A stretch of 14,662 nt of DNA from Acidobacteriota bacterium (GCA_021814085.1 JAKAJA010000014.1:1-14662), one strand, 5' to 3'. Shown: positions 1-7,348, counted from the stretch's first letter. The notes: generated from the sequence alone by a model not told the origin. A program made the numbers and translations.

Positions 1-1586
1 TCCGATCTGAGGACAACCCAAAGAAGCCGGCGAAGGTGGAGTCGGTGAGGATTGATTTGGAGGGGTTCGAGCAGAGGGTGGTTCTCCTCCCGCCGCAGAC
101 GGGCAACTACTCCGACCTCCAGGCCTTGGCGGGGAAGGTGTTCTACATCAACCTCGGGCTCGCCGGGAGCGGCGGCGAGGACTACAAGACCCCCCTCCAG
201 TACTACGACCTCAAGGAGCGGGAAGAGAAAACCGTTCTGCCCGATGCGGCCGGATACACCATCGCGGCGGGCGGCGAGAAGATCCTCGTTCAGGTCAAGA
301 AAGACTTCGCCATCGTGGAGGCCAAGGCCGACCAGAAGGCGGACAAGAAGGTGGACACCTCGGCCCTCGAAATGACCGTGGATCCCCGGGCCGAGTGGAA
401 GCAGATCTTCACCGACGCCTGGCGATTCGAGCGCGACTTCTTTTACGACCCCGGCATGCACGGGGTGAACTGGGCCGAGATGCGGACGCGCTACGGGAAT
501 CTCATCGGTCAGTGCGCCACGCGCTCGGACGTGAACTACGTCCTGGGTGAGCTCATCTCAGAGCTCAACTCCTCCCACACCTACCGCGGCGGCGGCGACC
601 TGGAGGAGCCCCTCAAGCGCGGGGTGGGCCTCCTGGGGGTGGACTACGCCCTGGAGAACGGCGCCTACCGCATCAAAAAAATCTACGAAGGGGCCCCCTG
701 GGACGCGGAGGCCCGCTCGCCCCTGAAGGAGCCCGGCATCAACGTCAGGGAAGGAGACTACCTCCTGGCCGTCAACGGTGTCCCCGTGGACACGAGCAAG
801 GACCCGTGGGCCGCCTTCCAGGGCCTCTCGGAGAAAACCGTGTCCCTCACGGTGAACGACAAGCCCGGCATGGCGGGCGCACGGCGCGTGGTCGTCAAGA
901 CCCTGGACGACGAGGGCCGGCTCCGGCACCTGGCCTGGGCCCAGGCCAACAGGGAGGCCGTGTCCAAGGCCTCCGGCGGGAAGCTGGGCTACATATACGT
1001 CCCCGATACGGGAACCGACGGGCAGGACGAGCTCTACCGCCAGTTCATGGGCCAGTTCACGAAGCAGGGCCTGGTCATCGACGAGCGCTTCAACAGCGGC
1101 GGCCAGATCCCAGACCGGTTCATCGAGCTCCTCAACCGGCCCATCCTCAACTACTGGGGCGTGCGCGACGGCATGGACTGGCAGTGGCCGGAGTTCGCCA
1201 ACGCCGGCCCCAAGGTCATGCTCATCAACGGCTGGAGCGGCTCCGGCGGCGACTGCTTCCCCCTCTACTTCCGCATGGCCAAGCTCGGCCCCCTCGTGGG
1301 CCGGCGCACCTGGGGCGGCCTCATCGGCATCTCGGGCTCCCCGAGCCTCGTGGACGGCGGAGTCGTCACGGTGCCCACCTTCGGCATGTACTCCACGGAG
1401 GGCAAGTGGATCGTGGAGGGCCACGGCGTGGACCCCGACATCCCGGTGGACGACGATCCCTCCCTCATGGCGAAGGGTGACGACCCCCAGCTCGACAGGG
1501 CCATCCAGGAAGCCATGCGCCTCCTCCAGGAGCGCCCCCCGGTGAAGCCCGCCAAGCCCGCGTACGAGAACAGGGCGGGGAAATAA
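1..1586 (+). CDS. Tricorn-like protease, C-terminal half (S41 family), 5' end outside window
   Basis: This is a serine protease of the tricorn/S41 family, which trims peptides, probably in the cytoplasm or periplasm. The frame is open to the left edge (first full codon at base 3, 527 residues visible), so the GTG at 36 is internal and the N-terminal propeller is missing. In order I see the end of the beta-propeller (residues about 1-110), the tricorn core domain 1 (from about 132, with FFYDPGMHGVNW), a PDZ-like domain (about 207-300) and the S41 core (from about 327). The catalytic set is present: Ser191-His192 in SSH (bases 573-578), nucleophile Ser414 in WSGSGGD (1242-1244) and Glu472 in VEGHGVDPD (1416-1418). 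The Ser-to-Glu distance of 58 residues equals that of Thermoplasma tricorn (S965 to E1023), and the His-to-Ser distance is nearly the same. The family call is firm; the substrate is unknown. A small secreted peptide gene follows 56 nt downstream. Confidence 0.93.
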   Translation, partial: RSEDNPKKPAKVESVRIDLEGFEQRVVLLPPQTGNYSDLQALAGKVFYINLGLAGSGGEDYKTPLQYYDLKEREEKTVLPDAAGYTIAAGGEKILVQVKKDFAIVEAKADQKADKKVDTSALEMTVDPRAEWKQIFTDAWRFERDFFYDPGMHGVNWAEMRTRYGNLIGQCATRSDVNYVLGELISELNSSHTYRGGGDLEEPLKRGVGLLGVDYALENGAYRIKKIYEGAPWDAEARSPLKEPGINVREGDYLLAVNGVPVDTSKDPWAAFQGLSEKTVSLTVNDKPGMAGARRVVVKTLDDEGRLRHLAWAQANREAVSKASGGKLGYIYVPDTGTDGQDELYRQFMGQFTKQGLVIDERFNSGGQIPDRFIELLNRPILNYWGVRDGMDWQWPEFANAGPKVMLINGWSGSGGDCFPLYFRMAKLGPLVGRRTWGGLIGISGSPSLVDGGVVTVPTFGMYSTEGKWIVEGHGVDPDIPVDDDPSLMAKGDDPQLDRAIQEAMRLLQERPPVKPAKPAYENRAGK

Positions 1587-1642
1587 AGGAACGGGAGAAG
1601 GGGAGAACGGGAGAAGGAGAGAAGGAAAAAAGGAGACAGGAG
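1585..1642 (+). repeat. Purine-rich tract with short tandem repeat
   Basis: The gap between the protease stop and the next small gene is almost pure A/G on the plus strand. It holds two perfect copies of GAACGGGAGAAGG at 1589-1601 and 1605-1617 (period 16), followed by looser AGAAGG units. Its end (AGGAG at 1631-1635) serves as ribosome site for the next gene. It may be simple-sequence expansion. Purine tracts of this kind can also form triplex or R-loop structures, but nothing here shows that. Confidence 0.7.
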
Positions 1643-1792
1643 ATGAAAAGAAACATCGCGGCTGCTGCTGCATTCATTCTGATCCTGCCCATGCGGTCCA
1701 TCGTGGCGCAGGGGACGGCGAAGCACGCGGTCACGCCGGAAGAGCCGGTGGACGCGAACGGCAAGGAAGGGACTCGCCGAAAAGCCGGCTGA
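1643..1792 (+). CDS. Small predicted secreted peptide, 49 residues
   Basis: I do not recognise this gene. It runs from ATG at 1643 to TGA at 1790-1792. AGGAG at 1631-1635 lies 7 nt before the ATG, a good ribosome site. The N-terminus looks like a signal peptide: MKRN, then a hydrophobic run rich in Ala/Ile/Leu (residues about 5-16), then a possible cleavage near VAQG (residues 21-24). The remaining 26 or so residues are polar and charged, with no Cys. It lies 56 nt after the tricorn-like protease and 24 nt before a hairpin terminator, so it is probably the last gene of that transcript. It could be a real exported peptide or the remnant of a longer gene. The ribosome site, signal-like start and terminator favour a real gene, but without homologues this is only moderately sure. 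Confidence 0.5.
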   Translation: MKRNIAAAAAFILILPMRSIVAQGTAKHAVTPEEPVDANGKEGTRRKAG

Positions 1793-1816
1793 CAAGATCA
1801 TACGGAACACAAGGCC

Positions 1817-1844
1817 ACAAGGGGCACCGACCGGTGCCCCTTGT
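1817..1844 (+). terminator. Intrinsic terminator after the protease/small-peptide transcript
   Basis: ACAAGGGGCACC (from 1817) pairs perfectly with GGTGCCCCTTGT (ending 1844) around a 4-nt loop GACC. That gives a 12-bp stem, 24 nt after the stop at 1792. The tail TTCTGTGCTT is only moderately T-rich, so it may be Rho-assisted, but the stem is strong. Confidence 0.75.
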
Positions 1845-1863
1845 TCTGTGCTTGGGGCAGTGG

Positions 1864-1881
1864 TGCTATGCTCATGATATA
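1864..1881 (+). promoter_or_regulatory. Candidate promoter for the 1927 gene
   Basis: An extended -10 (TGCTATGCT, TG at 1864-1865 and hexamer 1867-1872) lies about 55 nt before the ATG at 1927. A second option is TTGGGG (1852-1857), an 18-nt spacer and GATATA (1876-1881). Both sit just after the terminator at 1817-1844, where a new promoter is expected. Neither has a good -35, so confidence is low. Confidence 0.35.
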
Positions 1882-1926
1882 GACATCCGCCGCGCCCATA
1901 CGTCATGACGATTATCGGGGGGTCCC

Positions 1927-3255
1927 ATGGCTGACGTACACGTGTCCTGGTGGAAGCGAGCCTTTAAGATCCTGTTCAAAGGTCTGTGCATCGCCGCCGT
2001 CCTCATCGCCGCCTCCTACGCGGTCCTGAGCTGGATGGCGGTTCGGAAGGAGAAGGCCGAGATGGCCCTCTGGTCCCAGGCGGGTCGCCCGCTGGACACC
2101 TTCTTGGCGAGCCTTCCCGTGACAGAGCCCAACGACACGGCCAAGGCCCTCGATGGGCTGGCTGAGAAGCTGGGATTGGGGAAGGCTGACAAGACGGGGC
2201 CTTGGAAGAGCGTCGCGGAACCCCTGGGCAACTACCTCAAAGAGGCCCTGGAGAAGACGGCGGGGCCGGGGATGCCTCCCCCCGAAGCGGTGGCCAAGTT
2301 TCTGCGGGACCAGGCCCCGGTCATCGCGGGGGTGCGCAGACTCCTCCTTGAGAATCCACCCCCTGTCTGGAAACAGACCAACAAGGGATTTGCGGATGCG
2401 TCCCTACCGAACCTCCTCCAGACCCTGAATCTGGAGAAGGTCCTCGCGACCGACGCCCTCGCCGCGGTGAGCCGGGGTGAGCGCGATCTTGCCCTGGAGG
2501 ACCTCGATGCCGGTTGGCGCCTCTGCGATGCCCTGAACAAACGCCCCGAACTCATATCCGCCCTCGTCACAATCGCCATGGTCCGTATGCCCGTTGGGGT
2601 TCTGCGGTTCGTGGACGACGTCCCGGCCAAGTGGCAGGATCGTTTGAAAGCTTACGTCCCCCGGAGCGGCCTAGGGCGGGCCTACCAGTTCGAGGCCTGT
2701 TTCCTCTTCGAGATGGCCCGGACGGGGACCGCGGATTGGGCGTTCGGTTCGAAGCCCACTTGGATTCAGCGGTTCGTCGCCATGTTGAGCCGTCCTTACG
2801 TCCGGCTCTGTCTTGCCGATGGGGCGAGGATCGAGCTGGAGATGGTGAAGGCAGCCGAAGCCTCGGGACCCTGTCCGGAGGGCCTGGAGGCCGAAATGTC
2901 GGATATTCTGGCCCATGCGCCGGGCTGGAACTTCATCGCCAGGATCGCCCTGCCCAACCTCTCCTCGAGCTGGGGACGGGCCTACCGCATGCAGCTGGAC
3001 CTGGAAATGACTGGAAAGATCCTCCTGGCAGAGGCCGCGCGACGGAAGGACGGCCCGGCTTGGCCCGAGGCGGTGCCCGGAATCGAATCATCCATCTGCC
3101 CCAAGGGCAAGTGGATCTATGCACGGACGCCGGCGGGGGCTTCCATTCAATGCGACCGCCCCCCCCGCTTCCCGGATGCCCAGAAGGGCATCGTCCTACC
3201 CTTACACTTCGAGTTTCCAGCCGCGCCTGCCACGGGAGTCTCAAAGAAGCGCTGA
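1927..3255 (+). CDS. Membrane-anchored protein of unknown function, 442 residues
   Basis: I do not recognise a named family. The protein has a short basic N-terminus (WWKRAFK) and one transmembrane helix at about residues 15-36 (from LFKGLCIAAV to about AVLSWMAV). A mostly alpha-helical body of about 400 residues follows, presumably outside the cytoplasm. The middle part (DLALEDLDAGWRLCDALNK and PELISALVTIAM, about residues 185-220) recalls anonymous Acidobacteria/Planctomycetes proteins that I know only as hypothetical. The C-terminus turns Pro-rich and basic. The start is ATG at 1927, with a G-run (1917-1922) as an approximate ribosome site. It stands alone between a terminator upstream and a convergent minus-strand gene downstream. 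No catalytic motif is evident. The gene itself is well supported by its length and GC-rich third positions; the function is open. Confidence 0.8.
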   Translation: MADVHVSWWKRAFKILFKGLCIAAVLIAASYAVLSWMAVRKEKAEMALWSQAGRPLDTFLASLPVTEPNDTAKALDGLAEKLGLGKADKTGPWKSVAEPLGNYLKEALEKTAGPGMPPPEAVAKFLRDQAPVIAGVRRLLLENPPPVWKQTNKGFADASLPNLLQTLNLEKVLATDALAAVSRGERDLALEDLDAGWRLCDALNKRPELISALVTIAMVRMPVGVLRFVDDVPAKWQDRLKAYVPRSGLGRAYQFEACFLFEMARTGTADWAFGSKPTWIQRFVAMLSRPYVRLCLADGARIELEMVKAAEASGPCPEGLEAEMSDILAHAPGWNFIARIALPNLSSSWGRAYRMQLDLEMTGKILLAEAARRKDGPAWPEAVPGIESSICPKGKWIYARTPAGASIQCDRPPRFPDAQKGIVLPLHFEFPAAPATGVSKKR

Positions 3256-3280
3256 GGGCAAGCTTGCGTAGAGTAAAAAA

Positions 3281-3306
3281 GGGTGGGCAGCGGTTGCTGC
3301 CCACCC
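3281..3306 (-). terminator. Intrinsic terminator of the 63-residue gene, possibly bidirectional
   Basis: GGGTGGGCAGC (3281-3291) pairs perfectly with GCTGCCCACCC (3296-3306) around loop GGTT, an 11-bp stem. The plus-strand sequence just left is a run of six A, so on the minus strand the hairpin is followed directly by six T, the textbook intrinsic form. It lies 29 nt past the stop of the minus-strand small gene. It can also stop plus-strand transcripts from the gene ending at 3255, though with a weaker tail. Confidence 0.88.
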
Positions 3307-3335
3307 CTTCGCGCGTACGGCCTACCCCAAGAGGT

Positions 3336-3527
3336 CTATTTCGGCGTCTTGGGCGTCTGCGGGGGGATCTTGTGGACCTGGGTCGTCTGGTGAATCACCT
3401 CGTGGGGAGGCGCGCTTTCATGCGGCCCTTCCGGGCCCTTTCGGCCGGGTATCGAGGAGTGGAGTTCGGGCCACGGTCCTCTGTAGGGTTTGTGGTGCTG
3501 GGAGTGGCCCTGTCTTTTGCCGGGCAT
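3336..3527 (-). CDS. Small basic His/Pro-rich protein, 63 residues, unknown function
   Basis: I do not recognise a family. The gene runs from ATG at 3527-3525 to TAG at 3338-3336. Every expression signal is present: a TTGCCG/TACATT promoter with a 17-nt spacer (3570-3598), a perfect AGGAGG ribosome site 6 nt before the ATG, and a terminator with six T 29 nt after the stop. That makes a real gene likely despite the size. The product has 8 His and 13 Pro in 63 residues, many Lys/Arg, no Cys and no hydrophobic segment. It should be soluble, cationic and largely disordered. The ending (PPQTPKTPK) is a small repeat. A metal-binding or nucleic-acid-binding role fits the composition but is only inference. 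It is convergent with the unknown membrane protein and downstream of, but separately terminated from, the OmpH-like gene. Confidence 0.72.
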   Translation of the reverse strand: MPGKRQGHSQHHKPYRGPWPELHSSIPGRKGPEGPHESAPPHEVIHQTTQVHKIPPQTPKTPK

Positions 3528-3533
3528 CTTTCA

Positions 3534-3539
3534 CCTCCT
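3534..3539 (-). promoter_or_regulatory. Consensus ribosome binding site of the 63-residue gene
   Basis: On the minus strand AGGAGG (extended AGGAGGTG, 3532-3539) lies 6 nt before the ATG at 3527. It is a full match to the 16S rRNA anti-Shine-Dalgarno and is the main reason for accepting this short gene and its start. Confidence 0.85.
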
Positions 3540-3569
3540 GGCACGACCTTGATGAAGGTGCCTGCTGTA

Positions 3570-3598
3570 AATGTAGGCCCCCCACGACGCGCCGGCAA
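3570..3598 (-). promoter_or_regulatory. Promoter of the 63-residue gene
   Basis: On the minus strand the -35 TTGCCG (3593-3598) and -10 TACATT (3570-3575) each match the sigma-70 consensus at 4 of 6 positions and are separated by exactly 17 nt. Transcription would start near 3563, giving a leader of about 35 nt with the AGGAGG site in it. Confidence 0.55.
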
Positions 3599-3613
3599 CG
3601 TCTGATGCCAAGT

Positions 3614-3693
3614 TGCATTCAAACGACAATGCATTCTGATGTTCCCGTGGGCTGGGATACACATCCCAGCCTCACCTGCGGTTTCGTGCATTC
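3614..3693. repeat. Three TGCATTC boxes and a 9-bp inverted repeat upstream of a small gene
   Basis: TGCATTC occurs three times, at 3614-3620, 3630-3636 and 3687-3693, all in the same orientation (GAATGCA on the minus strand). Between the second and third copies lies a perfect inverted repeat, GGCTGGGAT-ACAC-ATCCCAGCC (3650-3671). All of this lies upstream of the minus-strand promoter at 3570-3598. It may be a set of operator or activator sites, or a small structured RNA. The repeats are seen directly; the regulatory role is inference. Confidence 0.45.
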
Positions 3694-3748
3694 TTGATCG
3701 CAACCTGGAATGACAATGGTCCGGAAGTGGGCTTTGCGTGAGACGCAA

Positions 3749-3779
3749 AGAGAGGGCGGGAGATGATCCCGCCCTCTCT
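3749..3779 (-). terminator. Intrinsic terminator of the OmpH/Skp-like gene
   Basis: AGAGAGGGCGGGA (3749-3761) pairs perfectly with TCCCGCCCTCTCT (3767-3779) around the 5-nt loop GATGA, a 13-bp stem. On the minus strand it lies 21 nt after the OmpH-like stop and is followed by TTTGCG. A second, smaller hairpin (CTTTGCGT-GAG-ACGCAAAG, 3732-3750) directly adjoins it. Confidence 0.85.
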
Positions 3780-3800
3780 GCACTGCTAATTACCGGACCG

Positions 3801-4376
3801 TCAGGGCTTTGGCTGAGGCGTCCCTTCGGGCGCGGGGGCGGCCGGCGCGGGGGCCGGAGCAGCGTCGAGGCTCTGAATCACGAAGTCGGTCTGATCGATG
3901 GCATCGGAGGCAAAGATGGTGACCTGCTCGTTCTTGTTCAGGATCACGTCCCAGCCGTTGTCCTTGGCGAGGGTCCGCATGAGGGGATCAAAGGCCTTCT
4001 TCATGCGGTCCGCGGCCGCTTCCTGGCGCCCCTGGAACTCCTGCTTGGCCATCTGCTGCATCTGGAAGAGTTCCTGCTTCTGCGCTTCGATTTCCTTCGC
4101 GGGCTTGCTCTTGGCGGCCTCGGCCTTCTGAATCTCCTCGGCGCGGGTGCGCAGCTGGCCCTGCATGCCCTCGGCCCAGGTCTTCAGTTCCTCCTGCAGC
4201 CCCTTGGCGAGCTTGGCTTCTTTCATGATGCGCTCCACGTCGACCACGACCACGACGGGGTTGGCTTTGGGGGGCTTGGCGCCCTTGCTGCCGGATGCGG
4301 AGGTGGCGGCGGGGCCGGCGGTTTTGCAGGCCAATGCGAAACAAGCGACCAGGATGAGGGCAAAAGTCTTTTTCAC
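3801..4376 (-). CDS. OmpH/Skp-family periplasmic lipoprotein, 191 residues
   Basis: Skp/OmpH proteins are periplasmic chaperones that hold unfolded outer-membrane proteins. The N-terminus is a lipoprotein signal: MKK, a hydrophobic stretch, then ALAC with Cys17 as the likely lipidated residue. A Gly/Lys/Pro linker follows, then the family strand VVVVVDVERIM (about residue 40). A long charged coiled coil comes next (about residues 55-130, rich in Glu/Lys/Gln/Ala). The closing WDVILNKNEQVTIFASDAID region matches the Skp C-terminal strand pattern. The last 20 or so residues are an Ala/Pro tail not usual for Skp. Lipidation is also unusual, since E. coli Skp is soluble. The start is a GTG at 4376 with AGGAG (4385-4389) 8 nt upstream. 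It has its own promoter and terminator, and bamA or lpxD neighbours are absent. The family is sure; the exact role is inferred. Confidence 0.85.
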   Translation of the reverse strand: MKKTFALILVACFALACKTAGPAATSASGSKGAKPPKANPVVVVVDVERIMKEAKLAKGLQEELKTWAEGMQGQLRTRAEEIQKAEAAKSKPAKEIEAQKQELFQMQQMAKQEFQGRQEAAADRMKKAFDPLMRTLAKDNGWDVILNKNEQVTIFASDAIDQTDFVIQSLDAAPAPAPAAPAPEGTPQPKP

Positions 4377-4470
4377 GATGGTTTCTCCTGGAACGGGGGC
4401 GGTGGGTTAAGGGCCGCTGGGAGCTGGTTCAGGCGAAGGGGTTGCCCCGGTGGCCCCCCCTAAGTGCAAC

Positions 4471-4499
4471 ATCATACACCACTTCCAAACATTTCGGAA
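4471..4499 (-). promoter_or_regulatory. Candidate promoter of the OmpH/Skp-like gene
   Basis: On the minus strand TATGAT (4471-4476, 5 of 6 matches to the -10) lies 17 nt from TTCCGA (4494-4499, a weak -35). The leader to the GTG at 4376 would be about 90 nt. It sits in the 272-nt divergent gap shared with the kinase gene. Confidence 0.4.
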
Positions 4500-4540
4500 G
4501 GGGGGTATCGGAGGATGCCGAAGGCGATGCCCGTACCGGC

Positions 4541-4569
4541 TTGACTTGCTCATGGCGAGGGCTTATTTG
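4541..4569 (+). promoter_or_regulatory. Candidate promoter of the kinase gene
   Basis: TTGACT (4541-4546, 5 of 6 matches to the -35) and TATTTG (4564-4569, weak -10) are separated by 17 nt. Transcription would start near 4576, about 70 nt before the ATG at 4649. Confidence 0.42.
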
Positions 4570-4648
4570 TTTGCAAGAGTCCCAAGGATTCTCGTATTGG
4601 CGCACGGGGCGGTCTGCAAGCTGCCTCGCAAAAGGTGAAGGTGTACCC

Positions 4649-7288
4649 ATGGCGGGAGGCGTATCCTCGCTCCAACCGGGCGATAACCTGGGCCCCTATC
4701 GAATCGTTTCGCCCCTCGGTTCGGGCGGCATGGGCGAGGTCTACCGCGCCAAGGATACGAGGCTTGACAGGGAAGTCGCGGTCAAGGTCCTGCCCCGATC
4801 GTTCATGGAAAACCCCGAACGGGAATCACGTTTCGAACGGGAGGCCAAAGCCCTCGCTGCGCTGAGCCACCCCCACATCCTGTCCATTCACGACTTCGGG
4901 CGGGAGGGGACCACCGCCTATTTCGTGACGGAGCTGTTGGAAGGCATGACACTCCGAGAAAAGCTCATGGCCGGCCCCATCCCGGTCCGGTTTGCCATGC
5001 ACATCGCCATCGAAATGTCAGAGGGCCTCGCGGCGGCCCATTCCCGAGGGATCGTCCACAGGGACCTCAAGCCCGCTAACGTGTTTCTCACCCAAGATGG
5101 GCACGTCAAGATCCTCGACTTCGGATTGGCCAGGACGGGGGCGCCCGCCGCCTCCCCGGCGGAATCCCCAAGCGAGTCACCCACGGTGGATAGCCCAACG
5201 CGCCCGGGCACCATGATGGGAACCGTTGGGTACATGGCCCCCGAGGTAGTGAGGGGGAACGCGGCGGACCAGCGGGCGGATCTATTCTCCCTCGGGGTGA
5301 TCTTCTACGAGATGATCTCCGGCCGGAGCCCGTTTCACGGCCCTTCCGACGCGGACACCCTCGTGGCGATCCTCTCGATGGAGCCCGCGCCCCTCACGTC
5401 CGCCGAAGGCCCCGTCTCGCCCATCGTGGAGGGAGTAATCTTCCGCTGTCTTCAAAAGGAGCCGGGGGCGCGGTTCTCCTCGGCGAGGGACGTGGCTTTC
5501 GCCCTGGAAGGGGTGGCCAGCGGGGTTTCCGGCCCGGCATTGAAGGTGCCGTCCAGGAGCATTTTGCGCCCCGGGGCCCTCCTGGCGGCCGCACTGCTCA
5601 TCCTGGCTGCCGCGGCGGCGGCGGGCCTCTGGCTCAAGATCACCAACGGGAGCGGGGAGATACCGCCCTTCGAATCGCGCCAGATCACGACTCGTCCGGG
5701 CCTGGAGGGAGATCCCGCCATATCGCCCGACGGGAGGTCGGTGGCCTTCCTCGCTCAAAACGGCGAAGGGTGGGACATCTGGATCGTGGACGTGAAGGGT
5801 GGTTCGCCCCTCCGGCTCGTGGCGGATGGCGCCGTCAATGCATCCCCCGCTTGGTTTCCCGACGGCAGCGCCCTCGCTTTCGCGTGTTACAAGGGCCACA
5901 GTTCGAATATCTGGAAGGTGCCACGGTTCGGCGGCGCGCCCATCTTCCTGGTGCCCGAGGCGTTGGACCCTGCGGTTTCGCCCGACGGTAGACGGATCGC
6001 CTTCGCCCGCTCCGAGCGAGGCGGCTACTCGAGGATCTGGGCGGCCGACATCGGGGCGCCCCGATCCGCTCGCCGGCTGACGGGAGACTCGGACGGGGTT
6101 TGGAACCACCTCCGCCCGTCCTGGTCGCCCGACGGCCGAACCATCTGCTACCAGGACAACAACGACCTCTGGGTCGTCCCGGCCGAGGGAGGAAAGGCCC
6201 GCAACCTCACCTCGGATGACGCCGCCGACTCGAACCCCGTCTGGTCCCCCGATGGGAAGCACATCTACTTCGATTCTCTGCGGGAGGAGGGGTATTCCAT
6301 ATGGCGGATGAAGGCCGGTGGGAACGGGCTCCAGCGGGTTACCATCGGGACGGGTGCAGAACGAAAACCGAGCCTGTCTCTCGATGGCCGGTGCCTCGCC
6401 TACTGCACTACGGGACGAATGTCCTGCTCCATCGTCAATCGGCGGACGGGGGAGCGCGCGGTCTTTTCGAGCGGAACCTTCACGTCCGAGCCCAGCTTCG
6501 CCCCCGATGGCCTGTCGCTGGTTTTTACCATGTTGAGAGACGGGAACATCAACCTGTGGAGGGCGCGCCTCAAGGACGGCAAGGTCGATGGCGACGCCGA
6601 GCCCCTCACGGAGCATCGCGGGTACTGCGCCAACCCCACCATCTCTCCCGATGGAAGGTGGGTGGCCTACCACCGGGTCAGCAACGGGGAGCGCGACATC
6701 TGGGTCGTTCCCGCCGGAGGGGGGGCTCCGGTGAATTTCACGGAGCACAAAGCGAGCGACACGCAGCCCGAGTGGTCCCCCGACGGGGGGGAGATCTCCT
6801 TCGTGTCGGACCGGAGCGGAAGAGATGAAGTCTGGGCGGCGAAGTTCAGGGCAGGAAGGCGGGTCGGGGATCCCCGCCAGGTGACCCGCGGCCCCGGGAC
6901 GATCGCCACCCACTGCTGGACTCCCTCCGGGGAGAGGATCGCCTACATCTCCAATTCGGAGGCGGGTTCGGACATATGGACCGTCCTTGCGAACGGCCAG
7001 GGATCGTCTTCTCGTCTGACCGAGGGCGCGGGAGCCACCTTCGTCACGGACGATCCATTCACCGGAGGCCTCCTCGTGATGGGCACCTGGGGAGGCAAGC
7101 GCTGCACCGTGAAAAGAGTCGATGTCCGGGACGGCAAAACCAGTCCCGTCCCCCACACGGATCCCCAACCGCCCACTGCGGAGACGCTCATGATCGAAGT
7201 CTCCCGTGACGGGAAACAGCTGGCGTTGCTCGAATCGGAAAACGAAGGGGACATATGGATGCTCGAGGCGAAGAAGAAGTCCTTCTGA
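4649..7288 (+). CDS. Transmembrane Ser/Thr protein kinase with C-terminal TolB/PD40 propeller, 879 residues
   Basis: This is a Hanks-type (PknB-like) kinase that phosphorylates Ser/Thr. The kinase domain is complete: Gly-rich loop GSGGMGEV (24-31), Lys46 in VAVK, catalytic Asp139 in HRDLKPAN, metal Asp157 in DFGLA and APE ending at Glu199. A Ser/Pro-rich insert follows DFG (about 162-180), a likely activation-loop site. One transmembrane helix of Ala/Leu lies at about 309-330. The rest (about 350-860) holds ten or eleven PD40 repeats of the type P-x-(W/I)-S-P-D-G-(K/R), expected to form one or two extracytoplasmic beta-propellers that may sense a ligand. This architecture is frequent in Acidobacteria. 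The frame is open upstream to 4442, but I chose ATG 4649: the kinase domain starts just after it, and AAGGTG/GAAGGTG lies just upstream. A 105-residue gene begins 60 nt downstream. The ligand and targets are unknown. Confidence 0.93.
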   Translation: MAGGVSSLQPGDNLGPYRIVSPLGSGGMGEVYRAKDTRLDREVAVKVLPRSFMENPERESRFEREAKALAALSHPHILSIHDFGREGTTAYFVTELLEGMTLREKLMAGPIPVRFAMHIAIEMSEGLAAAHSRGIVHRDLKPANVFLTQDGHVKILDFGLARTGAPAASPAESPSESPTVDSPTRPGTMMGTVGYMAPEVVRGNAADQRADLFSLGVIFYEMISGRSPFHGPSDADTLVAILSMEPAPLTSAEGPVSPIVEGVIFRCLQKEPGARFSSARDVAFALEGVASGVSGPALKVPSRSILRPGALLAAALLILAAAAAAGLWLKITNGSGEIPPFESRQITTRPGLEGDPAISPDGRSVAFLAQNGEGWDIWIVDVKGGSPLRLVADGAVNASPAWFPDGSALAFACYKGHSSNIWKVPRFGGAPIFLVPEALDPAVSPDGRRIAFARSERGGYSRIWAADIGAPRSARRLTGDSDGVWNHLRPSWSPDGRTICYQDNNDLWVVPAEGGKARNLTSDDAADSNPVWSPDGKHIYFDSLREEGYSIWRMKAGGNGLQRVTIGTGAERKPSLSLDGRCLAYCTTGRMSCSIVNRRTGERAVFSSGTFTSEPSFAPDGLSLVFTMLRDGNINLWRARLKDGKVDGDAEPLTEHRGYCANPTISPDGRWVAYHRVSNGERDIWVVPAGGGAPVNFTEHKASDTQPEWSPDGGEISFVSDRSGRDEVWAAKFRAGRRVGDPRQVTRGPGTIATHCWTPSGERIAYISNSEAGSDIWTVLANGQGSSSRLTEGAGATFVTDDPFTGGLLVMGTWGGKRCTVKRVDVRDGKTSPVPHTDPQPPTAETLMIEVSRDGKQLALLESENEGDIWMLEAKKKSF

Positions 7289-7335
7289 AGCCGTATGGGC
7301 GGAAGTTCGTGCTGCAACGACCGGATTCCTTTTCG

Positions 7336-7343
7336 AAGGAGGT
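7336..7343 (+). promoter_or_regulatory. Ribosome binding site that fixes the start of the 105-residue gene
   Basis: AAGGAGGT (7336-7343) is a near-perfect Shine-Dalgarno. Its AGGAGG core ends 6 nt before the ATG at 7349. An in-frame start at 7295 exists but has no such site, so 7349 is preferred. Such a strong site suggests high-level translation. Confidence 0.85.
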
Positions 7344-7348
7344 GCGCG

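Noticed and set aside
558..1673. Long minus-strand frame opposite the tricorn-like protease
   Set aside because: The plus strand has clear catalytic residues and domains; the antisense translation is Val/Gly/His-rich without any motif.
3650..3671. 9-bp inverted repeat as a terminator
   Set aside because: No T-run follows on either strand and a better terminator for the upstream gene is at 3749-3779; it is reported as a possible operator or structured RNA instead.
4442..4648. N-terminal extension of the kinase by 69 residues
   Set aside because: The extra residues are low-quality (many Cys, Ser, Arg) and not kinase-like; a candidate promoter lies inside them, and the ribosome site favours ATG 4649.
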